Origin: Paraburkholderia kirstenboschensis
GTDB lineage: Bacteria > Pseudomonadota > Gammaproteobacteria > Burkholderiales > Burkholderiaceae
NCBI RefSeq assembly: GCF_904848585.1
Contig: NZ_CAJHCR010000016.1
Coordinates: 103,109 to 167,108, forward strand
Length of the DNA: 64,000 nt
Reading direction: 5' to 3'
Part shown: positions 41,767 through 49,839 of the stretch, piece by piece
How positions within the stretch are numbered: the first letter of the stretch is position 1
How the letters are laid out: every line of letters starts with the position of its first letter
Notes under the pieces: generated by a model
What the model was told of the DNA's origin: nothing
The model's input: only the letters and a program-made list of their open reading frames with translations
Database searches by the model: none
Made by a program: the position numbers and the translations under genes

Positions 41767-42425
41767 TATTTCGCTCCTTTCACGGCACGCGTCTTCACGG
41801 CCGGCGTAACGAATACCTTGCCACCCTTCGCACCCGGAACGGCGCCCTTGACCAGCAACAGCTTGCGGTCAGCGTCGATACGAGCGATTTCGAGGTTTTG
41901 CACCGTTACCGTGTCGTCACCCATGTGACCGGTCATGCGCTTACCCGGGAAAACACGACCCGGATCCTGCGCCATACCGATCGAACCCGGCACGTTGTGC
42001 GAGCGCGAGTTACCGTGCGAAGCACGGCCGGATGCGAAGTTGTAACGCTTGATGGTACCGGCGTAGCCCTTACCGATCGACACGCCTTGCACGTCGACCT
42101 TCTGGCCTACTTCGAACAGGTCGGGACCGACCACGGTGCCGTTCGACAACTCGGCAGCCTTGGCAGCATCGATCTGGAATTCTTTGAGGATTTCACCGGC
42201 TTGAACACCGGCTTTGGCGAGATGACCGGCCAACGGCTTCGTCACACGCGATGCACGGCGCGTACCGAATGCAACCTGCACGGCCGTGTAGCCGTCGGTT
42301 TCAACAGTCTTGATCTGCGTCACGCGGTTGTCGGACACGTCCAGCACGGTAACGGGAATCGAATCCCCTTCTGCCGTGAAGATACGGGTCATGCCAACCT
42401 TGCGACCTACGAGTCCAAGGCTCAT
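41766..42425 (-). CDS. rplC: 50S ribosomal protein L3
   Basis: 219 residues from ATG 42425 (MSLGLVGRKVGMTRIFTAEG), which has GGAG 6 bp upstream; an upstream ATG at 42437 would place that Shine-Dalgarno inside the gene. Signatures are FASGRASHGNSRSHNVPGSIGMAQDPGRVFPGKRMTGHMG, including the loop near the peptidyl-transferase centre. Preceded by its own hairpin-embedded promoter. Confidence 0.96.
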   Translation of the reverse strand: MSLGLVGRKVGMTRIFTAEGDSIPVTVLDVSDNRVTQIKTVETDGYTAVQVAFGTRRASRVTKPLAGHLAKAGVQAGEILKEFQIDAAKAAELSNGTVVGPDLFEVGQKVDVQGVSIGKGYAGTIKRYNFASGRASHGNSRSHNVPGSIGMAQDPGRVFPGKRMTGHMGDDTVTVQNLEIARIDADRKLLLVKGAVPGAKGGKVFVTPAVKTRAVKGAK

Positions 42426-42534
42426 CGTTTTCTCCATTCCCGACTGCGATTGGTCGGGGCTAATTTACAAAATGCCGGCGCCGTTTCGGGCATGAATCCA
42501 TGCTGCAGCACACCGACTTTTTTGCGCAAATGCG

Positions 42535-42576
42535 CGAAAAGCCTTGCATTATAGCGAGGCTTTTCGTTTTCTGCAA
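42535..42576 (-). promoter_or_regulatory. Internal promoter of rplC operon inside an inverted repeat
   Basis: CGAAAAGCCT (42535-42544) and AGGCTTTTCG (42557-42566) form a perfect 10-bp inverted repeat. On the minus strand TTGCAG (42571-42576) stands 17 bp from TATAAT (42548-42553), so the -10 lies in the loop between the arms. The predicted start is about 115 bp upstream of rplC. Confidence 0.65.
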
Positions 42577-42590
42577 GCAATCAAAGACTT

Positions 42591-42618
42591 AGCGTTGCCT
42601 GCTACGCCGGGCAACGCT
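42591..42618 (-). other. Stem-loop after rpsJ
   Basis: AGCGTTGCC / GGCAACGCT, a 9-bp stem 9 bp past the rpsJ stop on the minus strand, followed by AAGTCTTTG. Weak terminator or 3'-end-protecting hairpin immediately before the rplC promoter. Confidence 0.45.
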
Positions 42619-42626
42619 TAAGGGCC

Positions 42627-42938
42627 TTATTGCAGCTTGATTTCGACGTCCACGCCAGCCGGCAAGTCCAGCTTCATCAGTGCGTCGACGGTCTTGTCCG
42701 TCGGATCGACGATGTCCATCAGGCGCTGGTGCGTGCGGATTTCGAGCTGATCACGCGACGTCTTGTTGACGTGCGGCGAACGCAGGATGTCGAAGCGTTG
42801 AATGCGGGTCGGCAGGGGCACCGGACCACGAACGATTGCGCCAGTCCGCTTTGCCGTGTCGACGATTTCAGCAGCCGATTGGTCGATCAAGCGATAGTCG
42901 AAAGCCTTCAGGCGAATGCGGATTTTCTGGTTCTGCAT
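42627..42938 (-). CDS. rpsJ: 30S ribosomal protein S10
   Basis: 103 residues: MQNQKIRIRLKAFDYRLIDQSAAEIVDTAKRTGAIVRGPVPLPTRIQRFDILRSPHVNKTSRDQLEIRTHQRLMDI. Also acts as NusE in antitermination with NusB. Unlike E. coli, it is split from rplC by a promoter-bearing spacer, and it follows tuf after a 127-bp spacer with a strong hairpin. Confidence 0.97.
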   Translation of the reverse strand: MQNQKIRIRLKAFDYRLIDQSAAEIVDTAKRTGAIVRGPVPLPTRIQRFDILRSPHVNKTSRDQLEIRTHQRLMDIVDPTDKTVDALMKLDLPAGVDVEIKLQ

Positions 42939-42996
42939 GACAATTCCTTGGAAAAGAGCGAGGCGGTATTGCGCCGCCAGATAGCAAAAGAACGTA

Positions 42997-43031
42997 GAGC
43001 CGGGCGCCCACTCAGAGCTGGCGCCCGGCTC
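42997..43031 (-). terminator. GC-rich hairpin between tuf and rpsJ
   Basis: GAGCCGGGCGCC / GGCGCCCGGCTC, a perfect 12-bp stem with an 11-nt loop, 34 bp past the tuf stop. In minus-strand reading it is followed by TACGTTCTTTTGC, a weak T-rich tail. Probably a partial terminator or 3'-end element limiting read-through from the str operon into rpsJ. Confidence 0.6.
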
Positions 43032-43065
43032 CGGGCACCACGTACTGCAAAGTCAATCCGCGATT

Positions 43066-44256
43066 TTACTCGAGAATCTTGGCAACGACACCTGCGCCGA
43101 CGGTACGGCCGCCTTCGCGGATAGCGAAACGCAGACCTTCTTCCATCGCGATCGGGTTGATCAGCTTCACCGTGATCGACACGTTGTCGCCCGGCATGAC
43201 CATTTCCTTGTCCTTCGGCAACTCGATCGAGCCCGTCACGTCCGTCGTACGGAAGTAGAACTGCGGACGATAGTTGTTGAAGAACGGCGTGTGACGGCCG
43301 CCTTCGTCCTTGCTCAGCACGTACACCTCAGCCGTGAAGTGCGTGTGCGGGTTGATCGAACCCGGCTTGGCCAGCACCTGGCCACGCTCCACGTCTTCGC
43401 GCTTCGTGCCGCGCAGCAGGATACCGACGTTGTCGCCCGCCTGACCCTGGTCGAGCAGCTTGCGGAACATTTCCACGCCCGTGCACGTCGTCTTCACCGT
43501 CGGCTTGATACCGACGATTTCGATTTCCTCGCCGACCTTCACGACGCCACGCTCCACGCGACCCGTCACCACCGTGCCGCGACCCGAGATCGAGAACACG
43601 TCTTCCACCGGCATCAGGAACGCACCGTCCACTGCGCGCTCCGGCGTCGGGATGTACGTGTCCAGCGCGTCGGCCAGATTCATGATCGCCACTTCGCCGA
43701 GTTCGCCCTTGTCGCCCTCGAGCGCCAGCTTCGCCGAACCCTTGATGATCGGCGTGTCGTCGCCCGGGAAGTCGTACTTCGACAGAAGCTCGCGCACTTC
43801 CATCTCGACCAGCTCCAGCAGCTCGGCGTCGTCCACCATGTCGCACTTGTTCAGGAACACGATGATGTACGGCACACCGACCTGACGCGCCAGCAGGATG
43901 TGCTCACGCGTTTGCGGCATCGGGCCGTCAGCGGCCGAGCACACCAGGATCGCGCCGTCCATCTGCGCGGCGCCCGTGATCATGTTCTTCACATAGTCAG
44001 CGTGGCCCGGGCAGTCAACGTGTGCGTAGTGGCGATTAGCCGTTTCGTACTCGACGTGCGCCGTGTTGATCGTGATACCACGTGCCTTTTCTTCCGGCGC
44101 CGCGTCGATCTGGTCGTATGCCTTCGCTTCGCCGCCGAACTTCTGCGTCAGAACCGTCGTGATCGCTGCCGTCAGCGTGGTCTTGCCGTGGTCAACGTGA
44201 CCGATCGTGCCGACGTTCACGTGCGGCTTGGTCCGTTCGAATTTACCTTTAGCCAT
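43066..44256 (-). CDS. tuf: Elongation factor Tu, copy 1
   Basis: 396 residues; delivers aminoacyl-tRNA to the ribosome. G1 GHVDHGKTTL (19-28), G3 DCPGHADYVKNM (81-92), G4 NKCDMVDD (136-143), then domains 2 and 3 with the HTPFFNNYRPQFYFRTTDVTG block. The protein is identical over its length to copy 2 at 62241-63431. It follows fusA by 47 bp in the str operon. Only about ten base differences from copy 2 are visible, five of them in codons 2-7. Confidence 0.98.
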   Translation of the reverse strand: MAKGKFERTKPHVNVGTIGHVDHGKTTLTAAITTVLTQKFGGEAKAYDQIDAAPEEKARGITINTAHVEYETANRHYAHVDCPGHADYVKNMITGAAQMDGAILVCSAADGPMPQTREHILLARQVGVPYIIVFLNKCDMVDDAELLELVEMEVRELLSKYDFPGDDTPIIKGSAKLALEGDKGELGEVAIMNLADALDTYIPTPERAVDGAFLMPVEDVFSISGRGTVVTGRVERGVVKVGEEIEIVGIKPTVKTTCTGVEMFRKLLDQGQAGDNVGILLRGTKREDVERGQVLAKPGSINPHTHFTAEVYVLSKDEGGRHTPFFNNYRPQFYFRTTDVTGSIELPKDKEMVMPGDNVSITVKLINPIAMEEGLRFAIREGGRTVGAGVVAKILE

Positions 44257-44303
44257 GTTTCTCTTCTTTCAAAAAGTTAATCGTTGAATGACTTGCCGCG
44301 CAA

Positions 44304-46406
44304 TTACTTCGACTTCGCGTTGATGATCGCTTCGGACACGTTACGCGGTGCTTCGGAGTAGTGCTTGAACTCCATCGTATACGTTGCGCGACCTTGGGTC
44401 AGCGAACGCAGCGACGTCGAGTAGCCGAACATTTCCGACAGCGGCACTTCGGCGCGAACAATCTTGCCACCGCCGACCATATCGTCCATACCCTGAACGA
44501 TACCGCGACGGCCCGACAGGTCGCCCATCACGTTGCCCATGTAGTCTTCCGGCGTTTCGACTTCCACAGCCATCATCGGTTCGAGGATGACCGGTTGAGC
44601 CTTGCGCATTGCTTCCTTGAACGCCATCGAGCCGGCCATGCGGAACGCATTTTCGTTCGAGTCAACGTCGTGGTACGAACCGAACGTCAGGTGAACCTTG
44701 ACGTCGACAACCGGGAAGCCTGCCAGCACGCCTGCCTTCAGCGTTTCCTGAATACCCTTGTCCACCGCCGGGATGTATTCGCGCGGAATCACGCCGCCCT
44801 TGATCTCGTCGAGGAACTCGTAACCCTTGCCTTGCTCGTTCGGCTCGAGCGTGATGACCGCGTGGCCGTACTGGCCGCGACCACCCGACTGCTTGACGAA
44901 CTTGCCGTCAACGTCTTCTGCCTTGCCACGAATCGTTTCACGGTAAGCAACCTGCGGCTTGCCGACGGTCGCTTCCACGCCGAATTCGCGCTTCATACGG
45001 TCAACCAGAATTTCCAGGTGGAGCTCGCCCATGCCCGAAATAATGGTTTGGCCCGATTCTTCGTCCGTTTGAACGCGGAACGACGGATCTTCTTGTGCCA
45101 GACGGTTCAGCGCCAGACCCATTTTTTCCTGGTCAGGCTTCGTCTTCGGCTCAACCGCCTGCGAAATCACCGGCTCCGGGAAAATCATGCGTTCGAGCAC
45201 GATCGGGTTTTGCGGATCGCACAGGGTGTCGCCGGTCGTCGCGTCTTTCAGGCCGACTGCCGCGGCGATGTCGCCCGCGCGAACTTCCTTGATTTCTTCG
45301 CGCTGGTTCGCGTGCATCTGCAGAATACGACCCAGACGTTCCTTCTTGTCTTTGGTCGCGTTCAGCACGGTGTCGCCCGAATTCACGACGCCCGAGTACA
45401 CGCGGAAGAAAATCAGCTGGCCGACGAACGGGTCGGTCATGATCTTGAATGCCAGAGCCGAGAACTTTTCGTCGTCAGCAGCGCGGCGCTCGCCTTGCTC
45501 ACCGTTTTCCAGCTCGCCGGTAACCGGCGGGATGTCGATCGGCGACGGCAGGAAATCGAGCACGGCGTCCAGCATGCGTTGCACGCCCTTGTTCTTGAAC
45601 GCGGTGCCGCACAGCATCGGCTGGATTTCGCAAGCGATCGTACGGTCACGCAGACCCTTGATGATTTCCTCTTCCGTCAGTTCGCCCGACTCGAGGTACT
45701 TGTTCATCAGATCTTCGCTCGATTCAGCCGCCGCTTCGACCATCTTTTCACGCCATTCATTGCACGTGTCGGCGAGTTCAGCCGGAATTTCTTCGTACGA
45801 GAACTTCGTGCCCTGGGAAGCTTCATCCCAAATGATCGCCTTCATCTTCAGCAGATCGACGACGCCCGTGAAGTTTTCTTCTGCGCCGATAGGCACCACG
45901 ACCGGAACCGGGTTTGCCTTCAGACGCAGCTTCAGCTGGTCGTAAACCTTGAAGAAGTTCGCGCCGGTACGGTCCATCTTGTTGATGAACGCGAGACGGG
46001 GAACCTTGTACTTGTTAGCCTGACGCCACACGGTTTCCGACTGGGGCTGCACGCCGCCCACAGCGCAGTACACCATGCACGCGCCGTCGAGCACGCGCAT
46101 CGAGCGCTCAACTTCAATCGTGAAGTCGACGTGGCCCGGGGTGTCGATGATGTTGATGCGGTGCTCAGCGCGGTCGCCGGCCATGCCTTTCCAGAACGCC
46201 GTCGTAGCAGCCGACGTAATCGTGATGCCGCGTTCCTGCTCCTGCTCCATCCAGTCCATGGTGGCAGCGCCGTCGTGAACTTCACCAATCTTGTGGTTCA
46301 CGCCCGTGTAGAACAGGATGCGCTCGGTCGTCGTCGTTTTGCCGGCGTCGATGTGAGCGCTAATACCGATGTTACGGTAGCGCTCGATAGGTGTCTTGCG
46401 AGCCAC
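44304..46406 (-). CDS. fusA: Elongation factor G
   Basis: 700 residues; GTP-driven translocation and, with RRF, ribosome recycling. G1 AHIDAGKTTTTERIL (17-31), switch II DTPGHVDFTIEVERS, G4 NKMDRTG, then domains II-V with GMGELHLEILVDRMKREF and the domain IV tip GGRGQYGHAVITLEP. Some Burkholderia carry a second EF-G copy elsewhere; this one sits in the canonical str position between rpsG and tuf. Confidence 0.97.
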   Translation of the reverse strand: MARKTPIERYRNIGISAHIDAGKTTTTERILFYTGVNHKIGEVHDGAATMDWMEQEQERGITITSAATTAFWKGMAGDRAEHRINIIDTPGHVDFTIEVERSMRVLDGACMVYCAVGGVQPQSETVWRQANKYKVPRLAFINKMDRTGANFFKVYDQLKLRLKANPVPVVVPIGAEENFTGVVDLLKMKAIIWDEASQGTKFSYEEIPAELADTCNEWREKMVEAAAESSEDLMNKYLESGELTEEEIIKGLRDRTIACEIQPMLCGTAFKNKGVQRMLDAVLDFLPSPIDIPPVTGELENGEQGERRAADDEKFSALAFKIMTDPFVGQLIFFRVYSGVVNSGDTVLNATKDKKERLGRILQMHANQREEIKEVRAGDIAAAVGLKDATTGDTLCDPQNPIVLERMIFPEPVISQAVEPKTKPDQEKMGLALNRLAQEDPSFRVQTDEESGQTIISGMGELHLEILVDRMKREFGVEATVGKPQVAYRETIRGKAEDVDGKFVKQSGGRGQYGHAVITLEPNEQGKGYEFLDEIKGGVIPREYIPAVDKGIQETLKAGVLAGFPVVDVKVHLTFGSYHDVDSNENAFRMAGSMAFKEAMRKAQPVILEPMMAVEVETPEDYMGNVMGDLSGRRGIVQGMDDMVGGGKIVRAEVPLSEMFGYSTSLRSLTQGRATYTMEFKHYSEAPRNVSEAIINAKSK

Positions 46407-46465
46407 TTTGATCCTCTATTGGGATGACGCGATGCGAGAAAATACCCATCGCGCTGTAACACAAA

Positions 46466-46497
46466 CGGGCGAGGCGCTTTGTAAGCGCACCCGCCCG
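46466..46497 (-). other. Hairpin in rpsG-fusA spacer
   Basis: CGGGCG / CGCCCG enclosing GCGCTT / AAGCGC across a 2-nt internal loop, within the 134-bp spacer. Followed on the minus strand by TTTGTGTT, so possibly a leaky attenuator; in E. coli this spacer carries S7 translational control. Confidence 0.4.
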
Positions 46498-46540
46498 GAA
46501 TTTCTTTCCGTTTTGTCTGCTAAACCCGGATTCGGGAAGC

Positions 46541-47011
46541 TTAGAAACGGAAATGCGAGAACGCCTTGTTGGCTTCTGCCATCCGGTGAACTTCGTCGCG
46601 CTTCTTCATTGCGCCGCCACGGCCTTCGGCCGCTTCGGAAAGTTCACCTGCCAGACGCAGGGCCATCGACTTCTCGCTGCGCTTCTTCGCGGCTTCACGC
46701 AGCCAACGCATCGCCAATGCCATACGACGCGACGGGCGCACTTCGACCGGAACCTGATAGTTCGCACCACCAACGCGGCGGCTCTTGACTTCGACCACCG
46801 GCTTGACGTTGTTGAGCGCTACCGTGAACACTTCCAGCGGGTCCTTGCCACCCTTGGTCTGGATCTGTTCGAAAGCGCCGTACACAATGCGCTCGGCAAC
46901 CGACTTCTTGCCGGAGAGCATCAGCACGTTCATGAACTTAGCTACATCAACGTTACCGAACTTCGGATCCGGCAACACTTCCCGCTTGGGGACTTCGCGA
47001 CGACGCGGCAT
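46541..47011 (-). CDS. rpsG: 30S ribosomal protein S7
   Basis: 156 residues: MPRRREVPKREVLPDPKFGNVDVAKFMNVLM, GGANYQVPVEVRPSRRMALAMRWL and MALRLAGELSEAAEGRGGAMKKRDEVHRMAEANKAFSHFRF. Nucleates the 30S head and lines the E site. Second gene of the str operon, 178 bp after rpsL. Confidence 0.97.
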   Translation of the reverse strand: MPRRREVPKREVLPDPKFGNVDVAKFMNVLMLSGKKSVAERIVYGAFEQIQTKGGKDPLEVFTVALNNVKPVVEVKSRRVGGANYQVPVEVRPSRRMALAMRWLREAAKKRSEKSMALRLAGELSEAAEGRGGAMKKRDEVHRMAEANKAFSHFRF

Positions 47012-47189
47012 GTTTCTTCCTTTGACTTTTCAGTTGGAGCTGTTTTAGCCCCGCGGCCACCAACTAACCCGATTCATCTCTAACGACTTACCAGCCCGGT
47101 CGGGTGACCACTTACTCGACAGCACCGGCGATTCCGGCACCACCGCTATTACCGCCTTTGCAGGCGACCTGTACTACCTGACCGGCCAA

Positions 47190-47570
47190 TTACTTGCCAG
47201 CTTTTGCACGCTTCGCGCCGTACTTCGAGCGAGCCTGCTTACGATCCTTGACGCCCTGGGTATCCAGCGAGCCGCGAACCATGTGGTAACGCACACCCGG
47301 CAAGTCCTTCACACGGCCGCCACGAATCAGCACGACCGAGTGTTCCTGCAGGTTGTGGCCTTCACCACCGATGTACGAAATGACTTCGAAACCGTTCGTG
47401 AGGCGCACCTTCGCAACCTTACGCAGTGCCGAGTTCGGCTTTTTCGGCGTCGTGGTGTACACACGGGTGCACACGCCTCGACGCTGGGGGCAGTCCTGCA
47501 AGGCCGGGCTCTTGCTCTTCGTCGTTTCCGACGCGCGGCCTTTGCGAACCAGTTGATTGATGGTTGGCAT
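47190..47570 (-). CDS. rpsL: 30S ribosomal protein S12
   Basis: 126 residues: MPTINQLVRKGRASETTKSKSPALQDCPQRRGVCTRVYTTTPKKPNSALRKVAKVRLTNGFEV, then GRVKDLPGVRYHMVRGSLD. The lysines at which streptomycin-resistance changes occur (TPKKPNS and RVKDLPG) are wild type. First gene of the str operon, with a strong promoter upstream. Confidence 0.97.
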   Translation of the reverse strand: MPTINQLVRKGRASETTKSKSPALQDCPQRRGVCTRVYTTTPKKPNSALRKVAKVRLTNGFEVISYIGGEGHNLQEHSVVLIRGGRVKDLPGVRYHMVRGSLDTQGVKDRKQARSKYGAKRAKAGK

Positions 47571-47709
47571 TGTCTATTCCTGAAATTGAACAAAATCGAC
47601 GCATATGTTTCCGGGCAAAGCAGAAACGATTGCGCATCGAACTTCCGGCTTCGATTGCAAGTACGTGGACGGAGTCCGCGCGCGAGCATCCCAAAGACCG
47701 GAACCTAGC

Positions 47710-47739
47710 ATAATATTCCGAAAAGGCTAAGGGAGTCAA
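47710..47739 (-). promoter_or_regulatory. str operon (rpsL) promoter
   Basis: Minus strand: TTGACT (47734-47739), an 18-bp spacer, then TATTAT (47710-47715). The leader would be about 130 nt before the rpsL ATG. It lies only about 55 bp after the recQ stop, and no terminator is visible between them. Confidence 0.75.
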
Positions 47740-47792
47740 CAGGTTGCGATGTTTCGCAGACCTGCGCACCTTAGCGGGCGACGGCGTCTGGC

Positions 47793-49640
47793 CTAATCAG
47801 CGGCGACGACTTCCAGCAGTTCGTCCCCGAAACGATCGAGCTTGCGCGCTCCCATGCCCGGAATGGCGCGCAAATCCTCAATCGAATCGGGACCGTTGCG
47901 AGCAATCTCCGCAAGCGTCGCGTCGTGGAAAATCACATACGCGGGTACGCCGTCGCTTTTCGCGGTTTCTGTGCGCCATGCGCGTAACCGATCCCAGCGC
48001 GCGCGTTCCCGCGGACCCATGCCGATCGTGGGATCCGCTCGTTCGCTGGTTCGACCGGACGACTGGCGGGTACGCGTGGGCTTTACATACCGGCGCATCG
48101 TGACGTTCTGCTCGCCTTTTAGAACGGGCTTGCTCGCCTCGGTGAGAACCAGCGAGCCGAACCCTTCGTGATCGACTGTCAGATAGCCGAACGCCACGAG
48201 CTGGCGAAACACCGCGCGCCACTCCGGTTCGCCGAGCGCCGCGCCGATACCGAATGTGGTCAGTTTTTCATGCCCGCGCTGCAGGATCTTTTCACTGCGA
48301 TTGCCGCGCAGAATGTCTATGAGATGACCTGCGCCGAAGTGAAAACCGCTCGCCCGCTGCGCGCGAAACACACACGACAGCGCCATCTGCGACTCGCGCG
48401 TCGCGTCCCACGTGTCGGGTGGCTCAAGGCAGTTGTCGCAATTACCGCAAGGCTTGCTCGATTCGCCGAAATACGCGAGAAGGCGCACGCGCCGGCACGT
48501 CGCCGCTTCGCACAGACCCAGCAACGCATCCAGCTTGCCGGTCTGGACGCGCTTGTGTGCGTCGTCCGCGTCAGACTCGTCGATCATCTTGCGCTGCTGG
48601 ACGACGTCGCCGAGACCATAGGCCATCCATGCATTGGCCGGCATGCCGTCGCGGCCGGCGCGACCGGTTTCCTGGTAATACCCTTCGACGCTCTTCGGCA
48701 AATCGAGGTGAGCGACAAAACGCACGTCCGGCTTGTCGATGCCCATGCCGAACGCGATGGTCGCACACATCACAATGCCTTCCTCGCGCTGAAACATCTC
48801 CTGATGTTTCTGGCGCGTCTCGAATTCCATGCCCGCGTGATACGGCAACGCGCGCATACCCTTTTCCTTCAACCATTCGGCCGTCTCTTCGACCTTGCGC
48901 CGGGACAGGCAATAGACCACCCCAGCGTCGGTTGTACCATCCGCCCGCGTGTGTTCAGCGCGAATAAAGTCGAGCAACTGCGTACGCGCATTGTCCTTTT
49001 CGACGATGCGATAACGGATATTCGGCCGGTCGAAACTCGAGACGAAGATGCGCGCGTCGTCGAGTGCAAGGCGGTGAATAATCTCGTCGCGCGTGATGGC
49101 GTCCGCGGTGGCCGTCAGCGCGATACGCGGCACATTCGGAAAGCGCTCGTGCAGTACCGAGAGCTGAATATATTCAGGGCGGAAGTCGTGCCCCCATTGC
49201 GAGACGCAATGCGCTTCGTCGATCGCGAAGAGTCCGATGCGAGTACGCTCCAGCAACTCCTGGAAGCGCGGCGTCATCAAACGTTCGGGCGCCACATAGA
49301 GGAGATCTATGTCGCCGTCCCGCAAGGCGCGCTCGGTGGCCATTGCTTCGGCGCTCGAAAGCGTGGAGTTCAGGTAAGCGGCGCGCACGCCGACTTCCGT
49401 GAGCGCGGCGACTTGATCCTGCATCAGGGCGATCAACGGCGAGACGACGATACCCGTGCCGAAGCCGCCCTCGCGTCGCACCAGCGACGGGATCTGATAA
49501 CACAGCGATTTGCCGCCGCCCGTCGGCATCAGCACGAGACAGTCGCCGCCGCCGGCGACGTGTTCGACAATTTCGCCTTGCTGTCCTCTGAACGCGGGGT
49601 AACCAAAAACTTCGTTGAGGATTTCGAGCGGACGGGACAT
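47793..49640 (-). CDS. recQ: ATP-dependent DNA helicase RecQ
   Basis: 615 residues; 3'-5' helicase of recombination and fork repair. Walker A LMPTGGGKSLCYQIPS (about 36-51), DEAH box AIDEAHCVSQWGHDFRPEY, helicase C-terminal QETGRAGRDGMPANAWM, the RQC zinc site CRRVRLLAYFGESSKPCGNCDNC, and a C-terminal HRDC domain (PAYVIFHDATLAEIARNGPDSIEDLRAIPGMGARKLDRFG). All parts of the full-length family are present. Inserted between rpoC and rpsL, a placement I associate with Burkholderiaceae; its coupling to the translation genes is probably incidental. Confidence 0.95.
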   Translation of the reverse strand: MSRPLEILNEVFGYPAFRGQQGEIVEHVAGGGDCLVLMPTGGGKSLCYQIPSLVRREGGFGTGIVVSPLIALMQDQVAALTEVGVRAAYLNSTLSSAEAMATERALRDGDIDLLYVAPERLMTPRFQELLERTRIGLFAIDEAHCVSQWGHDFRPEYIQLSVLHERFPNVPRIALTATADAITRDEIIHRLALDDARIFVSSFDRPNIRYRIVEKDNARTQLLDFIRAEHTRADGTTDAGVVYCLSRRKVEETAEWLKEKGMRALPYHAGMEFETRQKHQEMFQREEGIVMCATIAFGMGIDKPDVRFVAHLDLPKSVEGYYQETGRAGRDGMPANAWMAYGLGDVVQQRKMIDESDADDAHKRVQTGKLDALLGLCEAATCRRVRLLAYFGESSKPCGNCDNCLEPPDTWDATRESQMALSCVFRAQRASGFHFGAGHLIDILRGNRSEKILQRGHEKLTTFGIGAALGEPEWRAVFRQLVAFGYLTVDHEGFGSLVLTEASKPVLKGEQNVTMRRYVKPTRTRQSSGRTSERADPTIGMGPRERARWDRLRAWRTETAKSDGVPAYVIFHDATLAEIARNGPDSIEDLRAIPGMGARKLDRFGDELLEVVAAD

Positions 49641-49768
49641 GAATTTGAGAGAAGCAGCGTAAAGCGGGTGACACGAATTTTACCAACGCATTCGCGCTGC
49701 GCCCGCGCTTTGCAACAACGTTAGCCATCTGGCCTACGAATGGACAAGAACGCGTAACAAAGCGGCGC

Positions 49769-49801
49769 AAAAAAAGCCGCTCAGTCGAAACTGAGCGGCT
49801 T
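49769..49801 (-). terminator. Intrinsic terminator of rpoBC operon
   Basis: AAGCCGCTCAG / CTGAGCGGCTT, a perfect 11-bp stem with a TCGAAA loop, followed by seven T on the minus strand. It lies 38 bp past the rpoC stop. Confidence 0.92.
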
Positions 49802-49839
49802 CGCTGGCTAGAACCCCAAGCGGCTTGCGCCGCCGGGAC

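Noticed and set aside
37668..42938. Possible gene loss or rearrangement in the S10 operon
   Set aside because: All expected genes (rpsJ, rplCDWB, rpsS, rplV, rpsC, rplP, rpmC, rpsQ) are present in the usual order; only the spacers are unusual.
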